Positions 35,947-44,853 of a DNA stretch of 64,000 nucleotides are shown in pieces. The notes under the pieces were generated by a model that saw only the letters and a list, made by a program, of their open reading frames with translations, did not search any database and had not been told where the DNA came from. A program made the translations under genes and the position numbers. The stretch lies in the NCBI GenBank assembly GCA_033764725.1, contig JANRIR010000073.1, forward strand, positions 1 through 64,000, given 5' to 3'. This DNA comes from RI-43 sp033764725 (lineage in GTDB: Bacteria; Pseudomonadota; Alphaproteobacteria; Caulobacterales; Aquidulcibacteraceae). Position 1 is the first letter of the stretch. Each line of letters opens with the position of its first letter.

Positions 35947-36431
35947 CGGTAGGGCGCGTCCAGCTCGAGGTTGCGGGCGATTTCACGCTCCCAGCGGTCG
36001 CCGTTCGCGAGCAGGCGCTCCTTGTCGTAGAACAATTCCTCGCGCGTCTCGACGGCGAACTCGAAATTCGGCCCCTCCACGATCGCATCGACGGGGCACG
36101 CCTCCTGGCAGAAGCCGCAATAGATGCACTTCGTCATGTCGATATCGTAGCGCGTGGTGCGGCGGGAGCCATCCTCGCGCGGCTCGGCCTCGATGACGAT
36201 GGCCTGGGCGGGGCAGATCGCCTCGCACAGCTTGCACGCGATGCAGCGCTCCTCGCCGTTGGGATAGCGGCGCAACGCGTGTTCGCCGCGGAAACGCGGG
36301 CTCAAGGGGTTTTTCTCGAACGGGTAGTTCACGGTCGCCTTGCGGCGGAACATGTATTTGATCCCCAAAGCGAAGCCGCCCAGGAAATCCAGCATCAAGG
36401 CGCCGCGCGCCGCTTGGAGAAGCCTGTCCAT
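35943..36431 (-). CDS. nuoI: NADH-quinone oxidoreductase subunit I
   Basis: This 162-aa ferredoxin-like subunit carries clusters N6a and N6b: two CxxCxxCxxxCP motifs are CIACKLCEAICP and CIYCGFCQEACP. The N-terminal amphipathic segment LGGFALGIKYMFRRK binds the membrane arm. The ATG at 36431 is 7 nt from the nuoH stop. Confidence 0.97.
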   Translation of the reverse strand: MDRLLQAARGALMLDFLGGFALGIKYMFRRKATVNYPFEKNPLSPRFRGEHALRRYPNGEERCIACKLCEAICPAQAIVIEAEPREDGSRRTTRYDIDMTKCIYCGFCQEACPVDAIVEGPNFEFAVETREELFYDKERLLANGDRWEREIARNLELDAPYR

Positions 36432-36438
36432 CAGAGCC

Positions 36439-37500
36439 TCACACCGCGCCCGCGGCGACCGCCGCGCTTTGGGGCGCCAGGAACGTGACATAGGCCGCAA
36501 TCGCCACGACCGCGACGAGCGAGGTCGGCAGGAAAATCTTCCAGCCCAGCCGCATCAATTGATCGTAGCGATAGCGCGGCACGATCGCCTTCACCATCGC
36601 GAACAGGAAGAACACCCCCCAAAGCTTCGCATAGAAGACGAGGAAGGCGAGGAAGGAATTGTCCACCGGCCCCCAAGGCAGATGCCAGCCGCCGAGGAAC
36701 AGGATGTTGATCATCGCGCACATGAGCGCGATGTTCAAATATTCCCCGATCATGAACAGCAGATAGGGCGTGGACGAATACTCCACCTGATAGCCCGCGA
36801 CCAGTTCGCTCTCGGCCTCTGGCAGGTCGAAGGGCGGGCGGTTGGTTTCCGCCAGCGCCGACACGAAGAAGATCACCAGCATCGGCAGCATGACGACCAC
36901 CGTCGGCGGCGCGAAAGCGTGCCAGGAGAGGATCCCGTCGCGCTGATTGTCGACGATGGCGGTCAAATTGAGCGTGCCCGCCAAAAGCAGCACGGTGATG
37001 ATGATGAAGCCGATCGAGACTTCGTAGCTCACCATTTGCGCCGCGCTGCGCAGGCCGCCGAGGAAGGGATATTTCGAGTTCGACGCCCAGCCGCCCATGA
37101 TGATGCCGTAAACGCCGAGCGACGAGATCGCGAACAGGTAAAGGATCCCGACATTGAGGTCGGAGACCACCCATCCCGGCGCCAGCGGCACCACCGCCCA
37201 CGCCGCAAACGCCAACGTGAACGTCAGCCAGGGCGCCAGGATGAACACCGTCTTATTGGCGCCTGCGGGAATGATGATTTCCTTGAGCACGAACTTGAAG
37301 AAGTCCGCAAAGCTCTGCAGCAGCCCAAACGGGCCCACGACGTTGGGGCCCTTGCGCAGCATCACCGCCGCCCAGACCTTGCGGTCGAAGAGCAGCAGAA
37401 ACGCCAGCGACAAAAGCAGCATGACCATCACGGCCAGGATCTGGCCGACGCCCAGCCACACGCCCCAGACAGGGCCGTATTGCGCAATCAGGTCGCTCAT
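36439..37500 (-). CDS. nuoH: NADH-quinone oxidoreductase subunit H
   Basis: This 353-aa subunit links the hydrophilic arm to the membrane arm and forms the quinone tunnel. Conserved loops are RKVWAAVMLRKGPNVVGPFGLLQSFADFFKF and ALAETNRPPFDLPEAESELVAGYQVEYSS. It has eight to nine helices. It starts within the end of the DUF3291 gene (4-nt overlap). Confidence 0.97.
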   Translation of the reverse strand: MSDLIAQYGPVWGVWLGVGQILAVMVMLLLSLAFLLLFDRKVWAAVMLRKGPNVVGPFGLLQSFADFFKFVLKEIIIPAGANKTVFILAPWLTFTLAFAAWAVVPLAPGWVVSDLNVGILYLFAISSLGVYGIIMGGWASNSKYPFLGGLRSAAQMVSYEVSIGFIIITVLLLAGTLNLTAIVDNQRDGILSWHAFAPPTVVVMLPMLVIFFVSALAETNRPPFDLPEAESELVAGYQVEYSSTPYLLFMIGEYLNIALMCAMINILFLGGWHLPWGPVDNSFLAFLVFYAKLWGVFFLFAMVKAIVPRYRYDQLMRLGWKIFLPTSLVAVVAIAAYVTFLAPQSAAVAAGAV

Positions 37501-37973
37501 GACGCGTGCGCCATGGCGCGCCGCGCCGCCGCCAGACGCTCTACGCCGATCAGCTGCTCCCAGCCGAACGCGTGCTCGCTCGCGCCTTCACGGCGATAGC
37601 GCTCAAGCCGCGCCATGGCCTCTGCAGCGCTCGGGTGCGCACCCTCCGCCACGCGCCACATCACGACATGGGCGCTGTCCATCGCGTCGAACCATTCGCG
37701 CCGCCGCGCATAAAAGCGCTGGTGAACCGTGTGGAAGACGAACCGCTCAAGCGCCTCTGCGCTCTCCCATACCGACACATTGATCAGCAGCAGCGGGTCG
37801 TCGTCGACGCGAATGCCGGTCGCGTCGCCGGCGTCGTCCTTGAGCCGCCACATAAAGCCCGGCGAGCGCTCGGCCAGCGCATTGATCCGCTCGAGATTGT
37901 TCGCGAAATCGGCCGAACGCGGATCGTCCAACGGATGGCGCAGGCGGGCGATGTTCAGTTCCGCGATCGGCAT
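37497..37973 (-). CDS. DUF3291 family protein inside the nuo operon
   Basis: This 158-aa soluble protein begins MPIAELNIARLRHPLDDPRS and has FMWRLKDDAGDATGIRVDDDPLLLINVSVWESAEALERFVFHTVHQRFYARRREWFD, typical of DUF3291, an ABM-monooxygenase-like fold of unknown role. It starts 4 nt after the nuoG stop and overlaps nuoH by 4 nt (ATGA), so it is translationally embedded in the complex I operon. No catalytic residues can be named. Confidence 0.85.
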   Translation of the reverse strand: MPIAELNIARLRHPLDDPRSADFANNLERINALAERSPGFMWRLKDDAGDATGIRVDDDPLLLINVSVWESAEALERFVFHTVHQRFYARRREWFDAMDSAHVVMWRVAEGAHPSAAEAMARLERYRREGASEHAFGWEQLIGVERLAAARRAMAHAS

Positions 37974-37977
37974 GGCG

Positions 37978-40092
37978 CTACTCCGCCGCCACGCGCGCGG
38001 CGCCGTGCGCGGCGCGCGCCTGCGCGCACGCCGCCATCGTCTTGGAGGCGCGCGCGATCGGGTTGGAGAAATAGAAATCCGCCACCGCAGAGCGGAACGG
38101 CGCGTCGCGCATGGCGCCGGCGGCGCCAAGCTTGGCGGGATCGAAGCCGGCCGCCTCGGCCGCGCCGGGCGCATAATCGACCTGCCCGAAGCTTGGATGC
38201 TCGGCGATCATGCGCGCGCGCAGGGCGGCGAGATCGTCATACGGCAGCGTCTTGTCGAGACGCGCCGAGAGCGCGCGCAGGATCGCCCAATCTTCGCGCG
38301 CTTCGCCCTTCGGGAACACCGCGCGGCGGCCATATTGGACGCGGCCTTCGGTGTTCACCCAGGTCGCGTCCTTCTCGGTGTAGGCCGCGGCCGGCAGGAC
38401 GATGTCGGCGCGATGGGCGCCCGCGTCGCCATGGCTGCCGAGATAGATCACCACGCCACGCCCCGGGGCAGGCAGCGTCAAATCGTCGGCGTTCAGCAGC
38501 AGCAGCGCATCGAGCGTGCCGGCGTTGCACGCCTCCACCATCTCGCTCGCATCGAGGCCGCCGGATTTCGGCGTGAAGCCCAGATCGAGGCCGGCGACGC
38601 GCGCGGCGGCGGTGTGCAGCACGCAGAAGCCGTTCCAGCCCTCGTCCGGCTTCACAACGCCGACCGCGGCGGCGAGTTCGCCGGCTGCACGCAACACCTG
38701 CGCGCTATCGCTGCGCGTCAACGCCCCCTGCCCGATCACGATCATCGGGCGCTTGGCCTGCTTCAGCACGTCGGCGAAGCCGCCGCCCTGCGCGAGTTCC
38801 GTAAGCGCAGACGGGCCGGCGCCGAGATGGGCGTAGCGATAGGTGAGGTCGGCCGCCTCGCCGATCACGCCGATCGCGGCGTCGCGCTTCAGCCACGCGC
38901 GGCGGATGCGGGCGTTGAGCGTCGGCGCCTCGATGCGCGGATTGGTCCCGATCAGCAGGATCGCGTCGGCCTCGTCGATCCCCGCGACCGACGCGTTGAA
39001 CAGCCAGCTCTGACGCGGACCGGCGCCGAGCACGGTTCCGTCCGGCCGGCAATCGCGATTGGGCGAGCCGAGCGCGCCAAACAGATCGAGCGCGGCCTTC
39101 ATGCTTTCCGCGCAGGCGAGGTCGCCCGCGATGACGCCGATGCGGCGCGGATCGCCGCCGAGCGCGCGCGCGGCGGCGTCGAGCGCCTCGTCCCAGCGCG
39201 CCGGACGCAGCGCGCCGTCGACGCGCACATAAGGCCTGTCAAGCCGTTGGCGCTGCAGGCCGTCGACGGCGAAGCGCGTCTTGTCGGAGATCCATTCCTC
39301 GTTGATCTCGTCGTTCACGCGCGGCAGCGCGCGCAGCACCTGATCGCCGCGTGCATCGATGCGGATGTTCGCGCCGAGCGCGTCCATCACGTCGACCGTT
39401 TCGGTTTTGCGCAACTCCCAGGGCCGCGCGTTGAAGGCGTAAGGCCGCGACGTCAGCGCGCCGACGGGGCACAGATCAATCACGTTGGCCGACAATTCCG
39501 ACGTGAGCGCGGCTTCCAGATAGGTGGTGATCTCCATGTCCTCGCCGCGCCCCGTGGCGCCGAGCTCGGGCACGCCGGCGATCTCCTGGGCGAAGCGGAC
39601 GCAGCGCGTGCATTGGATGCAGCGCGTCATCACCGTTTTGACGAGCGGGCCCATGTGTTTTTCTTCGACCGCGCGCTTGTTCTCGTCGAAGCGCGAGGCG
39701 CCGCGGCCATAGGCCATCGACTGGTCCTGCAGATCGCATTCCCCGCCCTGATCGCAGATCGGGCAATCGAGCGGGTGATTGATGAGCAGAAACTCCATCA
39801 CGCCCTCGCGCGCCTTCTTCACGGCGGGCGATGCGGTGATCAATTCGTTGAGCGCGCCCTCCTTCGCGGGCGGCAGATCGCGCACCTGCTGGGCGCACGA
39901 GGCCACCGGCTTGGGGCCCAGGCGCCCGCCGACCTTCACCTCGATCAGGCACATGCGGCAATTGCCGGCGATCGACAGCCGCTCGTGATAGCAAAAACGC
40001 GGAATCTCGACGCCCGCCGCTTCGCAGGCCTGCAGCAGAGTGAACTCAGGCGGGACGTCGACTTCAACGCTGTCGACGAGAATCTTCGTCAT
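37978..40092 (-). CDS. nuoG: NADH-quinone oxidoreductase subunit G
   Basis: This 704-aa large iron-sulphur subunit has the N-terminal 2Fe-2S domain (CYHERLSIAGNCRMC), the His/Cys cluster N5 region (HPLDCPICDQGGECDLQD) and a 4Fe-4S motif (CIQCTRCVRFAQEIAG). A molybdopterin-oxidoreductase-like domain without the cofactor follows. It is preceded by 141 bp of non-coding sequence, so nuoG-N could have its own promoter. Confidence 0.97.
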   Translation of the reverse strand: MTKILVDSVEVDVPPEFTLLQACEAAGVEIPRFCYHERLSIAGNCRMCLIEVKVGGRLGPKPVASCAQQVRDLPPAKEGALNELITASPAVKKAREGVMEFLLINHPLDCPICDQGGECDLQDQSMAYGRGASRFDENKRAVEEKHMGPLVKTVMTRCIQCTRCVRFAQEIAGVPELGATGRGEDMEITTYLEAALTSELSANVIDLCPVGALTSRPYAFNARPWELRKTETVDVMDALGANIRIDARGDQVLRALPRVNDEINEEWISDKTRFAVDGLQRQRLDRPYVRVDGALRPARWDEALDAAARALGGDPRRIGVIAGDLACAESMKAALDLFGALGSPNRDCRPDGTVLGAGPRQSWLFNASVAGIDEADAILLIGTNPRIEAPTLNARIRRAWLKRDAAIGVIGEAADLTYRYAHLGAGPSALTELAQGGGFADVLKQAKRPMIVIGQGALTRSDSAQVLRAAGELAAAVGVVKPDEGWNGFCVLHTAAARVAGLDLGFTPKSGGLDASEMVEACNAGTLDALLLLNADDLTLPAPGRGVVIYLGSHGDAGAHRADIVLPAAAYTEKDATWVNTEGRVQYGRRAVFPKGEAREDWAILRALSARLDKTLPYDDLAALRARMIAEHPSFGQVDYAPGAAEAAGFDPAKLGAAGAMRDAPFRSAVADFYFSNPIARASKTMAACAQARAAHGAARVAAE

Positions 40093-40233
40093 GATGCGGC
40101 CGGTGAAATTTCGCCGCAGGGGATGGACGATTTGCGGCGCCGCATCAAGGGGGCGGCGTGCGCTCTAGCGTCGCCACCCCCGTTCGAACGACTATAGGCA
40201 TTGGTTCCTAGGCATTGCGTCGCGCGGCATCCC

Positions 40234-41175
40234 TCAACGGGCCGACATGATCTCCTTGCGGCCATTGCGCCAAAGCTGCAGAAGGCGCGGGCCGAGCATC
40301 CAGTTGCGCCCGCTGGCGATGGTGGCCATCCGGTCGAGCGGCAAGGCGGCGACGGCCTCAGGCGGCCGCGACACGTAGAGTTCGGCAAACAACAGGCCCT
40401 CGGCCTCGAACCCCTCTGCGTTGACCCCGCGGCGCTCCAACAGGTCCAACACATCGGCGGCCTCAGCGGCGTCACGAAAGCGGCGCTGGAGAAAGGCGGC
40501 CGAGCTGAGCTTCTCCGTCATCAGCCCCATCCGCGCGAGGCGATCGGTGACGGGCGCGTAATCGACCATGCGCAGCACGAACGAGACGATCCATGGCGGG
40601 CGCGTCGGCTGCGCGGCGATGTGGGCGAACGTTTTCTGCGTGACGTAGCCCACGGCGCCGGTCGACACCACGATATCGACCCCCTCCAGCATGGCGCAGG
40701 CGCCCGCGCTGGGCGCGGCGCGTTCGAAATTCTCCGCGATTCCGGCGTCCAACAGGCCAACGGCCTCTGCATAGGCGAGCGCCGGCTGCGAACTGTCGAG
40801 GCCGATCATCCGCTCCGAGCGCGTGCGCGGCCAGGATTGAAAATAGCAACGGTCGAGGCGCTGCAAGTCCTCGGTGGCGAGGCTCAGCATCTCGCGGCGC
40901 GCATAGCGGCGTCGGATCATGTCGAACGTCAACGGATAGCGCATCAGCGCCGCGTTGATGCCGTATGAGGCGCCGATGTCGAGGATGGTCGCGGAACGTC
41001 CAGATTGCGCGCGCCAAGCGTCCGCGATCTGCCTGATGATCGGTCGGGCCAGATCGGGGATCGCGTAGTCGAGAGACCCCAAGGTGGAATAATAGGCGCG
41101 CGGATCGGCGCTCACATAGATATCGTCGAACGACGCCTTGACCGCGTTGACGTCGATGCTGTGCGTTGACTTCAT
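40234..41175 (-). CDS. SAM-dependent methyltransferase-like protein
   Basis: This 313-aa soluble protein has a class I methyltransferase motif I, TILDIGASYGINAALMRY (~residues 65-82), and a GVDIVVSTGAVGYVT segment resembling the later core strands. Between them is a charged insertion (DMIRRRYARREML) and GLDSSQPALAYAEAVGLLDAG, possibly motif II. The substrate is unknown. The ATG at 41175 has GGAG 8 nt upstream. It lies between nuoF-side and nuoG, in the same direction, separated from both by more than 100 bp, so it may be an insertion with its own promoter. Confidence 0.7.
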   Translation of the reverse strand: MKSTHSIDVNAVKASFDDIYVSADPRAYYSTLGSLDYAIPDLARPIIRQIADAWRAQSGRSATILDIGASYGINAALMRYPLTFDMIRRRYARREMLSLATEDLQRLDRCYFQSWPRTRSERMIGLDSSQPALAYAEAVGLLDAGIAENFERAAPSAGACAMLEGVDIVVSTGAVGYVTQKTFAHIAAQPTRPPWIVSFVLRMVDYAPVTDRLARMGLMTEKLSSAAFLQRRFRDAAEAADVLDLLERRGVNAEGFEAEGLLFAELYVSRPPEAVAALPLDRMATIASGRNWMLGPRLLQLWRNGRKEIMSAR

Positions 41176-41329
41176 CTCTTTTCTCCTGCGGACGCGCGTG
41201 AACGAGGTGCAAACGCGCGCGTACGGGGCGGGCCGCCCAAATCGATGCCCAGGACTCCTTGGTGAAGCGCAGGCCTTATAGGCCGCCGCGCGGCGGAACG
41301 CCAAACCGCAGCGCCCTAGCATCCGCCCG

Positions 41330-42127
41330 TCAGATCAGGCGCGCGCGAAAAAACGCAATTATTTCCTCGACTGCGCGGCGCGTCGGCGAGCCCTGTTCAT
41401 CGACCAGGTGTGTGGTCACCACCGAATGCGGGCTCTTGAGGAAGGTGTCGGGTTTGGCGGCGGAATCGGGCAGCGTCACGCCCTCGAAGCGCGGCCCGAA
41501 GGTGCGCGACAACGTCTCGAATCGCGCCGCGCGGCACAAGGGATCGCCCGCGAAACGATAGGCGCGGATGGTCAAATCCTCGCGCTCCAGACGCGCCTTC
41601 ACCGCCGCCGCATCCTGCGGCGACATCCCCAGCCCGCCCGGCGCGTTCACCGGCAGGGAGGGCTGGCACATCACCGGGGCGACGGTTTCGGGCTCGATCA
41701 TCATGGCCACGGAGAAATTGCCGGAAAAGCACATGCCCAGCGCGCCGACGCCCGCGCCGCCGCACTCGGCCTTCGCCGTCTTCGCCAGCGCCGTCAGCCA
41801 GGCGACGATCGGGCTCGTCTTGCCCTCGGAGAGCAGCGTGAATTCTCGCGCGATGCAGGCCCGCGCCATGGACGACAGCGCGTAACCGGCGCCGTTGGGC
41901 TGGCCGGGCCGGCCCAGAAGCGACGGCAGATAGACGCGAAAGCCCGCCTCCCGCACCCAGCGGGCGAAGCGCGCGACTTCCGGGGTGATCCCTGGAATTT
42001 CATGGATGATGATGACGCCCGGGCCGGCGCCGGAAACGAACGTGTCGCGCTCCTCGTCATGGAAGCGCAGCGCGCGTCGCTCGAAATCGCCGAGCCCGTC
42101 CCAGATCTCGCTCACGCCGCGCGCCAT
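41330..42127 (-). CDS. Dienelactone hydrolase family protein
   Basis: This 265-aa alpha/beta hydrolase carries a Cys nucleophile in GALGMCFSGNFSVAMM, the family variant of the nucleophile elbow. The oxyanion region is VIIIHEIPGITPEVARFARWVREAGFRVYLPSLLG. The acid and His of the triad are probably in the stretch ending KSPHSVVTTHLVDEQ. The ATG at 42127 is 6 nt after GGAGG. The substrate is unknown. It is an extra gene between nuoF and nuoG. Confidence 0.87.
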   Translation of the reverse strand: MARGVSEIWDGLGDFERRALRFHDEERDTFVSGAGPGVIIIHEIPGITPEVARFARWVREAGFRVYLPSLLGRPGQPNGAGYALSSMARACIAREFTLLSEGKTSPIVAWLTALAKTAKAECGGAGVGALGMCFSGNFSVAMMIEPETVAPVMCQPSLPVNAPGGLGMSPQDAAAVKARLEREDLTIRAYRFAGDPLCRAARFETLSRTFGPRFEGVTLPDSAAKPDTFLKSPHSVVTTHLVDEQGSPTRRAVEEIIAFFRARLI

Positions 42128-42202
42128 CGTCATCCTCCGCGCGCGCATGAAGCGCAGGCGGGCGCGGCCGTGCAAGGGCGGGCTGGTGGGCGCGTCCGGC
42201 CC

Positions 42203-42321
42203 GATCGCCCCCTCAGACCGCTTCGCGGCCAGCTCCCCCGTGAACGGGGGAGCAAAGAGGCGCTGTTTCTTTCCCCGTTTACGGGGGAAGTGGCCGGCGA
42301 AGCCGGTCGAAGGGGGCGATC
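42203..42321. repeat. Cruciform palindromic element with two inner hairpins
   Basis: An outer 11-bp inverted pair (GATCGCCCCCT at 42203-42213 with its complement at 42311-42321) encloses two hairpins with cores CTCCCCCGT/ACGGGGGAG and TTCCCC-GT/AC-GGGGGAA. Further arms (GACCGCTTCGCGGCC and GGCCGGCGAAGCCGGTC) lie between. The design matches the element at 560-651. It fills the gap 42128-42340 between the dienelactone hydrolase and the YciI gene; no coding sequence is seen. Confidence 0.75.
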
Positions 42322-42340
42322 GAGCGACTACTTTTGCGGT

Positions 42341-42637
42341 CTATATCTTCGTCAGCGCTTCAGGACCGACCACCGTGGTCCACTCGCGCACGCGCCAGGA
42401 CGAGACGACGCCGTTCTGCACGTAAGGATCGCCGGCGGCGAAGGCCTCTGCGACCGCCGGCGTCTCGGCCTTGAACAGCAGCATGCCTTCAGGCGGGTCC
42501 TCCGCGAAGGCGCCGCCCAGCACCAGCTCGCCGCGCGCGACGGCGGCGCCGGCATGGGCGATGTGCGCAGCCCGAAACGGCCCCCGCCGCTCGCGAAAAT
42601 CCGCTGGATACACATAGAAGAGAACGAAGTGCTTCAT
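42341..42637 (-). CDS. YciI family protein
   Basis: This 98-aa dimeric ferredoxin-like-fold protein begins MKHFVLFYVYPADF and has the family His/Asp site HIAHAGAAVARGELVLGGAFAEDPPEGMLLFKAE and DPYVQNGVVSSW. YciI domains are possible enzymes but no activity is assigned. The start overlaps the preceding small gene by 4 nt (ATGA). Confidence 0.88.
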   Translation of the reverse strand: MKHFVLFYVYPADFRERRGPFRAAHIAHAGAAVARGELVLGGAFAEDPPEGMLLFKAETPAVAEAFAAGDPYVQNGVVSSWRVREWTTVVGPEALTKI

Positions 42638-42783
42638 TCGGCGGGGTGGTTGTGCGGCGATCGGGCGGGTGGGCGCGCCCACAACCGCTTTCTGAGAAGG
42701 TCCCAAGCGAACGCAAACGCGCCAAACCCAATCACAAAGGCGGCGAGTTCGAAGAACTGGGCGTTGAGGCCGAAAACCGTCAT
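42634..42783 (-). CDS. Small single-pass membrane protein (49 aa)
   Basis: This very short frame reads MTVFGLNAQFFELAAFVIGF and continues with a hydrophobic helix (about residues 8-30), then a basic tail (LLRKRLWARPP). Both ends are coupled by 4-nt ATGA overlaps, with the 80-aa membrane protein upstream and the YciI gene downstream. That strongly supports translation. The function is unknown. Confidence 0.7.
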   Translation of the reverse strand: MTVFGLNAQFFELAAFVIGFGAFAFAWDLLRKRLWARPPARSPHNHPAE

Positions 42784-43022
42784 GGCCGGTCTTCCATATC
42801 ACGGACGAGCAAGCATGCAAAAAGATGGGCGCACCATCCGAGAACCACCATGCCCAACCGGACCGGAACGCTCAATTGCTCGGCGGCGACGGGATTGATC
42901 AGGTCGCCGACCAACGCCGTCGCCACCAAAGTGATCGCCACCGCGTTGAATGCAGCCCCGCGCAGCTTGCGCTGCTCGTTGCGCGCCTCGCGGCCGAGCG
43001 GAGCGGACCATGGCTCGTTCAC
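42780..43022 (-). CDS. Small membrane protein (80 aa) following nuoF
   Basis: A GTG at 43022, two bases after the nuoF stop, starts a protein VNEPWSAPLGREARNEQRKL with two hydrophobic helices (NAVAITLVATALVGDLINPV and GMVVLGWCAHLFACLLV). It ends in an ATGA overlap with the next small gene. No family is recognised. The position suggests co-expression with complex I. Confidence 0.7.
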   Translation of the reverse strand: MNEPWSAPLGREARNEQRKLRGAAFNAVAITLVATALVGDLINPVAAEQLSVPVRLGMVVLGWCAHLFACLLVRDMEDRP

Positions 43023-43024
43023 AC

Positions 43025-44329
43025 CTACTCCGCGGCGACCATGCGCACCTGGTGGGCGCCCTTGGCGGCGCGGTAGCGGTCGATACGCTGCTCGATGTCG
43101 GCGCGGAAATGGCGGATGAGGCCCTGCACCGGCCACGCCGCCGCATCGCCCAGCGCGCAAATCGTGTGGCCCTCAACCTGGCCCGCGACGTCGAGCAGAA
43201 GATCGATCTCGCGATGCTCCGCCTCGCCGCGCGCCATGCGCTCCAGCACGCGCCACATCCAGCCGGTGCCTTCGCGGCACGGCGTGCATTGGCCGCAACT
43301 TTCATGCTTATAGAAATAAGACAGCCGCGCGATGGCGCGCACGATGTCGGTCGATTGATCCATCACGATCACCGCCGCCGTGCCGAGACCGGATTTCACG
43401 TCGCGCAGCGCGTCGAAATCCATCAGCACGGTTTCGCAGATGTCGGCGGGGATGCACGGCACCGACGACCCGCCGGGAATGATCGCCTTGAGATTGCCCC
43501 AGCCGCCGCGCACGCCGCCGCAATGCGTCTCGATCAGGGTCTTGAGCGGGATGCTCATCTCCTCTTCGATGTTGCACGGCCGGTTTACATGGCCTGACAC
43601 GCAGAACACTTTCGTGCCGGTGTTGTTGGCGCGCCCGAAGCCGGCGAACCATTGCGCGCCGCGGCGCAGGATCGTGGGCACGACGGCGATGGATTCGACG
43701 TTGTTCACCGTCGTCGGGCAGCCATAAAGGCCCGCATTGGCGGGAAAAGGCGGCTTCAGGCGCGGCTGTCCCTTCTTGCCTTCGAGACTTTCGAGCAGCG
43801 CGGTTTCCTCGCCGCAGATATACGCGCCGGCGCCATGGTGGACGTAGAGATCGAAATCCCAGCCGTGGATGTTGTTCCTGCCGATCAGCTTCGCGTCATA
43901 CGCTTCGCGGATCGCGGCCTCGAGAATTTCCCGTTCGCGCACATATTCGCCGCGGATGTAAATATACGCCGCATGCGCCTGCATCGAAAACGACGCGATG
44001 AGGCAGCCCTCGATCAGCAGATGCGGATCGTGGCGCATCATGTCGCGATCTTTGCAGGTGCCCGGCTCGGATTCGTCGGCGTTGACCACCAGATAATGCG
44101 GCCGCTCCTTCACCTCTTTGGGCATGAAGGACCATTTCAGCCCGGTCGGGAAGCCGGCGCCGCCGCGCCCGCGCAAGCCGGAATCCTTGACCTGCTGAAT
44201 GATCCAATCGCGCCCCGCCGCGATCATGTCGGGCGTGGCGTTCCACGCGCCGCGCGCCTTCGCCGCCTCAAGGCGCCAATCGTGCGCGCCATAGAGATTG
44301 AGGAAGATGCGGTCCTTGTCTGCGAGCAT
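43025..44329 (-). CDS. nuoF: NADH-quinone oxidoreductase subunit F
   Basis: This 434-aa subunit binds NADH and FMN: GLRGRGGAGFPTGLKWSFMP (FMN/NADH loop) and ESCGQCTPCREGTGWMWRVLERM (cluster N3 cysteines). It accepts electrons from NADH. It is followed 2 nt later by the 80-aa membrane protein and preceded by a 9-nt gap from another small membrane gene. Confidence 0.97.
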   Translation of the reverse strand: MLADKDRIFLNLYGAHDWRLEAAKARGAWNATPDMIAAGRDWIIQQVKDSGLRGRGGAGFPTGLKWSFMPKEVKERPHYLVVNADESEPGTCKDRDMMRHDPHLLIEGCLIASFSMQAHAAYIYIRGEYVREREILEAAIREAYDAKLIGRNNIHGWDFDLYVHHGAGAYICGEETALLESLEGKKGQPRLKPPFPANAGLYGCPTTVNNVESIAVVPTILRRGAQWFAGFGRANNTGTKVFCVSGHVNRPCNIEEEMSIPLKTLIETHCGGVRGGWGNLKAIIPGGSSVPCIPADICETVLMDFDALRDVKSGLGTAAVIVMDQSTDIVRAIARLSYFYKHESCGQCTPCREGTGWMWRVLERMARGEAEHREIDLLLDVAGQVEGHTICALGDAAAWPVQGLIRHFRADIEQRIDRYRAAKGAHQVRMVAAE

Positions 44330-44338
44330 CGCGGGATC

Positions 44339-44605
44339 CTAATCCTTCTCGGCCATGCGGCGGAAATGATGCCGCATGCGCGCGTAGAGCCCATAGAGCA
44401 ACAGGCCGATCCCCGCCAAGCAGAGCGCGAGCGCCAGATAGCGCAAGCTCGGCGGCCAAGGATCGACGAAATAGCGCGACGCGCCCACGCCGACGCCGGC
44501 CAGCGCCAGCACGACGCCCGCAAGGCGCGGCCCCGCCGCGACGCGGTTGATCTCGCGGCGATAGGCGGCGCGGCCTTCCGGTGTGGCGAGATCGGGCGGG
44601 CTCAT
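44339..44605 (-). CDS. Small two-helix membrane protein (88 aa) upstream of nuoF
   Basis: It begins MSPPDLATPEGRAAYRREIN, a charged segment, and has two helices (LAGVVLALAGVGVGASRYFV and LRYLALALCLAGIGLLLYGLY) and a basic tail. It is coupled by ATGA to the 83-aa gene before it and 9 nt from nuoF. No family is recognised. It may be an accessory or assembly component, which is inferred only from position. Confidence 0.7.
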   Translation of the reverse strand: MSPPDLATPEGRAAYRREINRVAAGPRLAGVVLALAGVGVGASRYFVDPWPPSLRYLALALCLAGIGLLLYGLYARMRHHFRRMAEKD

Positions 44606-44853
44606 CGGCGCCCAAAGCTCATCGCGGCGCGCAGCGCAAACCACGCCGCGCCGAACGCCGGCGCCAGCACATAGCCGCTCATGATCGGACGATCCTCAAT
44701 GAGCGCCATGTACGCCGCCGCCCCTGCGCCGCAAGCCGCCAGCATTCCATAAACGATCGCGAAGGCAGGCAGCGCCGCGCGCGTTGCGTGAGCGTTCGTC
44801 TCGAACGGCAGGCGCGTGCGCACCTTCAGCGGCGAGCGCGGCTCTTCGCTCAT
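44602..44853 (-). CDS. Small two-helix membrane protein (83 aa) downstream of nuoE
   Basis: The N-terminus is polar (MSEEPRSPLKVRTRLPFETN) and two helices follow (LPAFAIVYGMLAACGAGAAAYMAL and GYVLAPAFGAAWFALRAAMSF). It overlaps nuoE by 4 nt and the 88-aa gene by 4 nt. No family is recognised; the coupling supports a real gene. Confidence 0.7.
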   Translation of the reverse strand: MSEEPRSPLKVRTRLPFETNAHATRAALPAFAIVYGMLAACGAGAAAYMALIEDRPIMSGYVLAPAFGAAWFALRAAMSFGRR

